Below are positions 5,981 to 9,868 of a stretch of 9,868 bases of DNA, piece after piece. The notes beneath the pieces are model-generated. The model had not been told where the DNA came from, ran no database searches, and saw only the letters and a program-made list of their open reading frames with translations. Position numbers and translations under genes: made by a program. Positions within the stretch are counted from its first letter, which is position 1. Every line of letters starts with the position of its first letter. Where the stretch lies: contig JBKQSL010000386.1 in the NCBI GenBank assembly GCA_052143655.1, positions 1 to 9,868 of the forward strand. Direction: 5' to 3'. This DNA is from CAVSUR01 sp052143655. GTDB taxonomy: Bacteria > Actinomycetota > Actinomycetes > Streptosporangiales > Streptosporangiaceae.

Positions 5981-7687
5981 ATGTCAGTACGCCGTCGATC
6001 TGCCGTACTCGTCGGCGGGGCTGCGTGCGTGCCCGCGCTGGCAGCACTGGTGATAGCCAGTACGCCGGCTGCGTCCGCGCACCAGCTCCGCGTGGCCAGG
6101 ACCGCTCAGGCGTCCGCGCAAGGACCTCTGGCAGCTCGTCCGCCGTTGGGGCGCGCGAAGTCGTCGGGGCTCAAGCCGTATTTCGGCCCCGCGGGCACGG
6201 CGTCACCCTGGACGCCGCTGAAGAACCCGCCGCCGGTCGGGACGCCCGGCACGATGCTGCTGGAGAGCAACGGGACGGTGCTCGTTCACGATGAGCCGGA
6301 CAACAACACCACGGGCGGTACGACCGCGTGGTACAAGCTCACGCCGGATTCGAAGGGCAGCTACATCGACGGGACGTGGAGCCGGATCGCGTCGATGCCG
6401 GCGGGGTATACGCCCCTGTATTTCGCGTCGGCGATCCTGCCCGACGGGCGCATGATCGTCGAGGGCGGCGAATACATCGGTGAAAATGCGGTGTGGTCGA
6501 GCAGGGGCGCGATCTACGACCCGCTGACCAACGCCTGGGCTTCCGTCGCACCGCCACCGGGCTGGACGAACATCGGGGACGCTGCGAGCGATGTCTTGGC
6601 CAACGGCACCTTCATGCTCCAGCAGCCGTGCCAGACGTGTCTCACGAATCCGGATCTGACCGTCGATGATGCGTTGCTCAACGCGAAGACTCTGACGTGG
6701 ACGGTGATCCCGGGGACGGGCAAGAATGATCCCAACGATGAAGAGGGCTGGACCCTGGAGCCGAGCGGTCGGCTGCTGACACTCGATACCTGGGTGCCGC
6801 CTCAGACCCAGCTCTACAACCCGCGCACCGAATCCTGGTCATTCGCGGGAAGCACGGCCGCGAACGGCAATCCTGTCAATCCGTTCCCGGTCGTCGAGAT
6901 CGGGCCGCAGGTCGAGATGCCGGGCGGCGACACGTTTGTGGTCGGGGCCGGCTCGAGCACGCAAGAGGCGCCCACGCAGTGCACCACGGACGCGGCGACG
7001 CAGAACGCGCTGTATCACTTCAAGGCCGGGACCGCGGGCACCTGGACCGCGGGGCCGGAGATCCCGGCCATCGGCAGCGAGGAGTACGCCAGCACCGACG
7101 GGCCGGGGTCGACCCTGCCGGACGGAAATGTGCTGTTCGACGCGAGCGCGTGCGTGTACAACACGCCGACTCACTTCTTCCTCTACAACGCGAGCTCGAA
7201 CACGCTGAGCCAGGCCCCGGATGTGCCCAACGCTCCGAACGACTCCTCGTACTACACGCGGATGCTGGTGCTGCCGAACGGGCAGGTACTGTTCAACGAC
7301 GGCAGCAGCCAGATGGAGGTCTATACGGCCGGCGGGACGCCGAAGGCGTCGTGGAGGCCTTCGATCAGGTCCCTGAGTTCCACGAAGCTGGCCCCGGGGA
7401 GCACCTACACCCTGTCCGGCAAGCAGCTCGCCGGGCTGGACCCGGGATCCGCCTACGGTGATGACGTCCAGGACAGCACCAACTTCCCCGTGGTGCGGAT
7501 CACCAACTCCGCTACCGGCGTGGTGACCTACGCCCGGACCAGCGACTGGACCTCGGTATCGGTCCATCCCGGCACCAGATCCTCGACCAAGTTCACCCTC
7601 CCGCCGAGCACGCCGACGGGCCGGAGCACGCTGGTCGTGGTCGCCAACGGAATCGCCTCACCGCCTTCGACCGTGACGATCTCCTGA
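5981..7687 (+). CDS. Secreted kelch/beta-propeller protein with C-terminal Ig-like (galactose-oxidase-type) domain
   Basis: The 568-residue protein starts with a Sec signal peptide: basic RRR (4-6), a hydrophobic stretch (8-27) and a signal peptidase site ASA|HQ (31-33|34). A propeller follows, with repeated kelch-like blades that pair a 'LPDGRM/LANGTF/LPNGQVL' turn with an aromatic partner: ILPDGRMIVEGGEY (152-165), AIYDPLTNAWASV (177-189), LYNPRTESWSF (278-288), TLPDGNVLFDAS (378-389), FLYNASSNTLSQAP (400-413), VLPNGQVLFNDGS (430-442). Residues about 455-568 form a beta domain ending VVVANGIASPPSTVTI, as in the early-set domain of galactose/glyoxal-oxidase-like proteins. Cys217/220 and Cys334/391 could form disulfides outside the cell. 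The galactose-oxidase copper Tyr-His pair is not conserved at the matching turn (Tyr-Tyr-Thr at 424-426), so a copper oxidase role is unlikely. Carbohydrate or protein binding is more plausible. ATG 5981 is chosen because GGAGG lies 6 nt upstream; a TTG at 5978 is one codon earlier. It stands alone on this strand. Confidence 0.83.
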   Translation: MSVRRRSAVLVGGAACVPALAALVIASTPAASAHQLRVARTAQASAQGPLAARPPLGRAKSSGLKPYFGPAGTASPWTPLKNPPPVGTPGTMLLESNGTVLVHDEPDNNTTGGTTAWYKLTPDSKGSYIDGTWSRIASMPAGYTPLYFASAILPDGRMIVEGGEYIGENAVWSSRGAIYDPLTNAWASVAPPPGWTNIGDAASDVLANGTFMLQQPCQTCLTNPDLTVDDALLNAKTLTWTVIPGTGKNDPNDEEGWTLEPSGRLLTLDTWVPPQTQLYNPRTESWSFAGSTAANGNPVNPFPVVEIGPQVEMPGGDTFVVGAGSSTQEAPTQCTTDAATQNALYHFKAGTAGTWTAGPEIPAIGSEEYASTDGPGSTLPDGNVLFDASACVYNTPTHFFLYNASSNTLSQAPDVPNAPNDSSYYTRMLVLPNGQVLFNDGSSQMEVYTAGGTPKASWRPSIRSLSSTKLAPGSTYTLSGKQLAGLDPGSAYGDDVQDSTNFPVVRITNSATGVVTYARTSDWTSVSVHPGTRSSTKFTLPPSTPTGRSTLVVVANGIASPPSTVTIS

Positions 7688-7691
7688 GGGC

Positions 7692-8033
7692 CTATCCCCA
7701 GAAGATCGCGATCGGGTCGCGGTCGATCTCGTGCAGCAGGTTGCCGATGTCCGGTGATGGTTCGAGCTGGTCGTATCGGTGGAAGCGGAGGTTGCGGTCG
7801 CGCCAGTACAAAGTCCACATCTTGGTGGCCTGCGTGTAGCGGAGCCGGGCGATGGGGAACCGTGTCCATTCCGGGCCGGTGCCCTGTCGCCAGGGCGGCC
7901 TGCACTCGACGATCGTGAGGTGCCGGGGTGCAGCGTCGCACTCGACGCGGACCTGGTCGCGGGCGTGCGGGGGGACGCGCTGCTCGCACCAGCGGCGGAC
8001 GCGGGCGATGTCGAGTTCGGGTAGTCCGGGCAT
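7692..8033 (-). CDS. DUF3024-domain protein
   Basis: From ATG 8031-8033 the 113-residue product reads as a complete DUF3024 protein: LDIARVRRWCEQRVPPHARD (7-26), a strand HLTIVECRPPW, then EWTRFPIARLRY, WTLYWRDRNLRFHRYD (73-88) and the end DPIAIFWG. The function of this small actinobacterial family is unknown. The conserved Trp/Arg-rich beta segments suggest a compact domain, perhaps nucleic-acid or partner binding, but that is a guess. The frame stays open upstream to 8447 through a hydrolase remnant. I start the gene at the internal ATG because the family begins there, and because upstream residues 85-114 of the long frame look like out-of-frame Ser/Pro/Ala filler. The ribosome-binding site is weak. 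A reading frame with better codon use ends in TGA 4 nt before this ATG, so translational coupling is possible. It converges on the kelch gene with 4 bp between stops. Confidence 0.8.
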   Translation of the reverse strand: MPGLPELDIARVRRWCEQRVPPHARDQVRVECDAAPRHLTIVECRPPWRQGTGPEWTRFPIARLRYTQATKMWTLYWRDRNLRFHRYDQLEPSPDIGNLLHEIDRDPIAIFWG

Positions 8034-8037
8034 CTGG

Positions 8038-8447
8038 TCATTGTTCCAGGCGGCGGCTGATGTCGGCGGCGCAGGCGGGGCAGTCTCCGGCGGCGGCGCG
8101 CTGGCAGGCGACGGCGACGCTGATGTGGATGCGAGCCCGCCCATCTGGCAGTGGCTGGCGGCACCGGTCTCTCTCGGGAAGTAGCCGATCTCGGCGGGTG
8201 CCCGCACGGCGGCGAGGTAGCGGAAGATGTCGGTGATCATCGACGGGCTGGTCTGGACGATCTCGTCCTCGCCGGCGAGGCACAGCAGCGGGGTGGTATG
8301 CCGGTCCTCAGTGCCCCACAGGGTGTAGGGAGCCCACGCGTCGAAGAAGTCGTGTGCGTGCTCGGCCAACATCACGAGCGCCCATAGCGGCGGGGATGCG
8401 TGTCTGGCCGTGCTGGATGTGCCATCACGGAGCGTTATCGGTGTCAG
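8038..8447 (-). pseudogene. C-terminal remnant of a second alpha/beta hydrolase, with probable frame change
   Basis: The minus-strand frame from after a stop at 8448-8450 encodes FFDAWAPYTLWGTEDRHTTP, then LLCLAGEDEIV and ETGAASHCQMGG. This is the acid-strand and catalytic-His end of an alpha/beta hydrolase of the same broad group as the gene at 3735-4949 (compare GADAHCQAG there). The nucleophile elbow and everything before it are missing, so it cannot be active. After MGG (about 8133) this frame turns into Ser/Pro/Ala-rich filler. The next frame over (RIHISVAVACQRAAAGDCPA then CAADISRRLEQ and TGA at 8038) has almost exclusively C or G in third positions. One missing base around 8130-8135 would join them. 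The downstream part could also be the tail of a different gene. A GTG at 8373-8375 could start translation, but no clear ribosome-binding site is seen. The sequence is too diverged from the intact hydrolase for a recent duplication. Confidence 0.6.
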
Positions 8448-8463
8448 TCATGGCGTGTTGTGG

Positions 8464-9174
8464 TTACAGGCGGATGCGGAGTCCGGGATTGGGTCCGGGT
8501 CCGAAGCCGAGTGACCGGTAGAGGGCCTCGGCCTGGCTGGTGGCGTGCAGTTCCACCGCCGGTACCTGGCGGGCGTCGAACCAGCCGAGCAGGGCGGTGG
8601 TGATCTGGCGGGCCAGGCCGCGCCGCTGCCAGCGGGGATCGGTGGATACCCACTGGATGTAGCCGGCCCTGCCGCCGGGATTGGCCGGACCGGGCAGCCT
8701 GCGCGCGATCGACCCGGCCCCGGCCGCCGCGAGCCGGCCGCCGCCGGCCGGGTCATCGGCGACGAAGACCGCGGCGTCGCCGCCGAGCCTGGCCGCGAGT
8801 TCCGCGCGGGCGGCCTGGCGCCATCCCCCGCCGGAGGCGTCCAGGCCCATGGACTCATACATCAGCGCGGCGAGGCGGATCACCTCTGCGGCGTCACCGG
8901 GAACGGCGGCCCGCACCGCGGCCGCCGGGCAGTCCTCACCCGTCGCCGCGGGCTCAGGGCCGCCGGATTCCACGCCGCCGGACACTACCTGCCCGCCGGG
9001 CTCGCCAGCGACCCCATTTCCGGCCGGAACGGCCGCACGGGCACACGCCCCGGCCGCCAGGCCCCAGCCCTGATCCCCGCTGCCCGTGGCACCGGTCAGC
9101 CAGCGCAAGCGGAACCCGGCTGCGGTGCCGCCCCGCGCGCGACCGGCACAGAACCCGATCTGCGCTGGCCTCAT
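8464..9174 (-). CDS. GNAT-family N-acetyltransferase
   Basis: The GNAT core spans about residues 87-236 of the longest frame. It includes VRAAVPGDAAEVIRLAALMY (beta1-alpha1), AVFVAD (135-140), YIQWVSTDPRWQRRGLARQI (172-191) with the acetyl-CoA-binding motif Q-R-R-G-L-A, and the closing VELHATSQAEALYRSLGFGP. Such enzymes transfer acetyl from acetyl-CoA to an amine. The substrate (small molecule, antibiotic or protein N-terminus) cannot be told. The first ~86 residues from ATG 9172-9174 are a Gly/Ala-rich stretch with no GNAT features, and the ATG lacks a well-placed ribosome-binding site (GGAGG is about 20 nt away). The true start may be a later GTG, for example 8983-8985 or 8914-8916. The typical family length is 150-175 residues. 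It lies upstream of, and in line with, the hydrolase remnant/DUF3024 pair, separated by 88 bp or less. Confidence 0.82.
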   Translation of the reverse strand: MRPAQIGFCAGRARGGTAAGFRLRWLTGATGSGDQGWGLAAGACARAAVPAGNGVAGEPGGQVVSGGVESGGPEPAATGEDCPAAAVRAAVPGDAAEVIRLAALMYESMGLDASGGGWRQAARAELAARLGGDAAVFVADDPAGGGRLAAAGAGSIARRLPGPANPGGRAGYIQWVSTDPRWQRRGLARQITTALLGWFDARQVPAVELHATSQAEALYRSLGFGPGPNPGLRIRL

Positions 9175-9455
9175 AGCACCCAGGCCCAGCGGCCTCCGCG
9201 CGCCGATCGGCGGCTAGGCGAACTGTTCTCACCTAGAATCCACTATCAGCCATAACCAGCTACTGCGGTCTATGGCGGGCCTCCCGTTACGCGAGGTCGC
9301 AGGCGCCGACCGATGGCGAAGCAGGCCAAAGGGCGCAGGCCGGGCGCGAGGTACATCCGGTTATGTGCCGCAGCGGGACGACGACGAAGAGCCCGGTGTG
9401 CCTGGTTCAGCCGAGTCCGCCCGAGCCTGTCCCCCGTGAGAGGAGTAACCCGGAC
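9175..9455. other. Divergent intergenic region between GNAT and PPOX genes
   Basis: No gene is recognised here. It should contain promoters for both flanking genes. TAGAAT at 9234-9239 (plus strand) resembles a -10 but has no fitting -35. A 9-bp bulged hairpin lies at 9249-9276. No tRNA features are visible. Confidence 0.4.
9249..9276. repeat. Bulged inverted repeat GCCATAACC...GGTcTATGGC
   Basis: GCCATA (9249-9254) pairs with TATGGC (9271-9276) and ACC (9255-9257) with GGT (9267-9269), leaving C9270 bulged and a 9-nt loop. It lies in the divergent region and could be an operator or an RNA leader structure. No T-run follows. Confidence 0.35.
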
Positions 9456-9848
9456 GTGAACCTGCCCGACGGCCTGCTCGCCCTGCTCCGTCAGCCCAGC
9501 CCGTGTTATCTGGCGACGTCGATGCCCGACGGTTCGCCCCAGCTGACTCAGACCTGGGTCGACACTGACGGCGAGCACATTCTGATCAACAGCGTCGCCG
9601 GATTCCAGAAGATCAGGAACATCGAACGCGACCCGCGCGTCGCCCTGACCGTCTCCGATCCGGAAAACCCCGTCAGATACTTCGCGGTCCGCGGTCGCGT
9701 CCTGAACGTGACCGCGGACGGCGCGGCCGACCATGTCGAGAAGCTGGCCCAGCGCTACCTGGGCGGTCCGTATCCCTGGTACGGCGGCCGCGATCAAAGA
9801 CGACTGCTGATCATCATCGAAGCTGACAAGATCAACGGCGTGGGATAA
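9456..9848 (+). CDS. PPOX-class split-barrel protein, probable F420-dependent (or FMN) reductase
   Basis: The 130-residue product matches the small single-domain flavin/deazaflavin split-barrel family (TIGR03618-type 'PPOX class F420-dependent enzyme'). Matching segments are LLALLRQPSPCYLATSMPDG (7-26), SPQLTQTWVDTDGEHILINS (27-46), KIRNIERDPRVALTVSDPEN (52-71), VRYFAVRGRV (73-82), KLAQRYLGGPYPW (96-108) and the closing RRLLIIIEADKINGVG. Members bind F420 or FMN and reduce diverse substrates in the cytoplasm. The specific substrate is unknown. The length is complete for the family. GTG 9456-9458 is the preferred start: AGGAG at 9441-9445 sits 10 nt upstream and homology begins there. The 31 residues that an ATG at 9363 would add look non-coding. 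Confidence 0.9.
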   Translation: MNLPDGLLALLRQPSPCYLATSMPDGSPQLTQTWVDTDGEHILINSVAGFQKIRNIERDPRVALTVSDPENPVRYFAVRGRVLNVTADGAADHVEKLAQRYLGGPYPWYGGRDQRRLLIIIEADKINGVG

Positions 9849-9868
9849 CCGGCGCCGCCCGCAGGCGC

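Noticed and set aside
9175..9455. tRNA or riboswitch in the divergent intergenic region
   Set aside because: No T-loop/anticodon pattern and no known aptamer core; only one small bulged hairpin is present.
9270..9797. 175-codon minus-strand open frame opposite the PPOX gene
   Set aside because: Antisense shadow; the plus strand product matches the split-barrel family end to end.
1..9868. CRISPR array, toxin-antitoxin pair or phage-defence cluster
   Set aside because: No regularly spaced repeats, no small overlapping toxin/antitoxin-like pair and no defence-family motifs apart from the transposon-borne tnpB.

Overview
The window is very GC-rich. Coding regions have a strong G/C bias at third codon positions, GTG starts are common, and two promoters look leaderless. 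A PHA synthase start, a TetR-controlled hydrolase, an F420/FMN split-barrel protein and an IS607-type element with actinobacterial-style TnpB fit a soil actinomycete. The genus cannot be read from this sequence.

Layout. (1) 1-320, minus strand: the first ~106 codons of a poly(3-hydroxyalkanoate) synthase (phaC), cut by the window edge. (2) 321-700: intergenic, with one unproven coding-like stretch. (3) 701-3475: a mobile-element graveyard. An IS256-family transposase has lost its C-terminal part and its first catalytic Asp. It abuts an IS607-family element on the minus strand, made of tnpA (serine recombinase, apparently intact) overlapping tnpB by ATGA. tnpB carries a single-base frameshift, and its 3' end should also encode the omega (reRNA) guide RNA. 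(4) 3735-5653: a divergent pair, an alpha/beta hydrolase (minus) and a TetR regulator (plus). They share an 87-bp AT-rich control region in which both promoters and two matching 14-bp inverted repeats can be read. (5) 5981-7687: a secreted kelch/beta-propeller protein with a C-terminal Ig-like domain. (6) 7692-8447, minus: a DUF3024 gene directly downstream of the 3' remnant of a second, diverged alpha/beta hydrolase. The two are joined in one open frame, but the sequence suggests this joining is accidental. (7) 8464-9174, minus: a GNAT acetyltransferase. (8) 9456-9848, plus: a PPOX-class (F420/FMN split-barrel) enzyme.

How it works together. The clearest functional unit is the hydrolase/TetR pair. 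One operator overlaps both -35 boxes and the second lies in the hydrolase leader, so TetR probably represses both genes until a small-molecule ligand appears. The IS256/IS607 block is an insertion hot spot between phaC and this pair. I see no CRISPR array, tRNA, rRNA or clear phage genes. I also see no convincing new multi-gene system. The points most worth following up are the twin operators, the TnpB/omega-RNA remnant and the hydrolase-DUF3024 junction.
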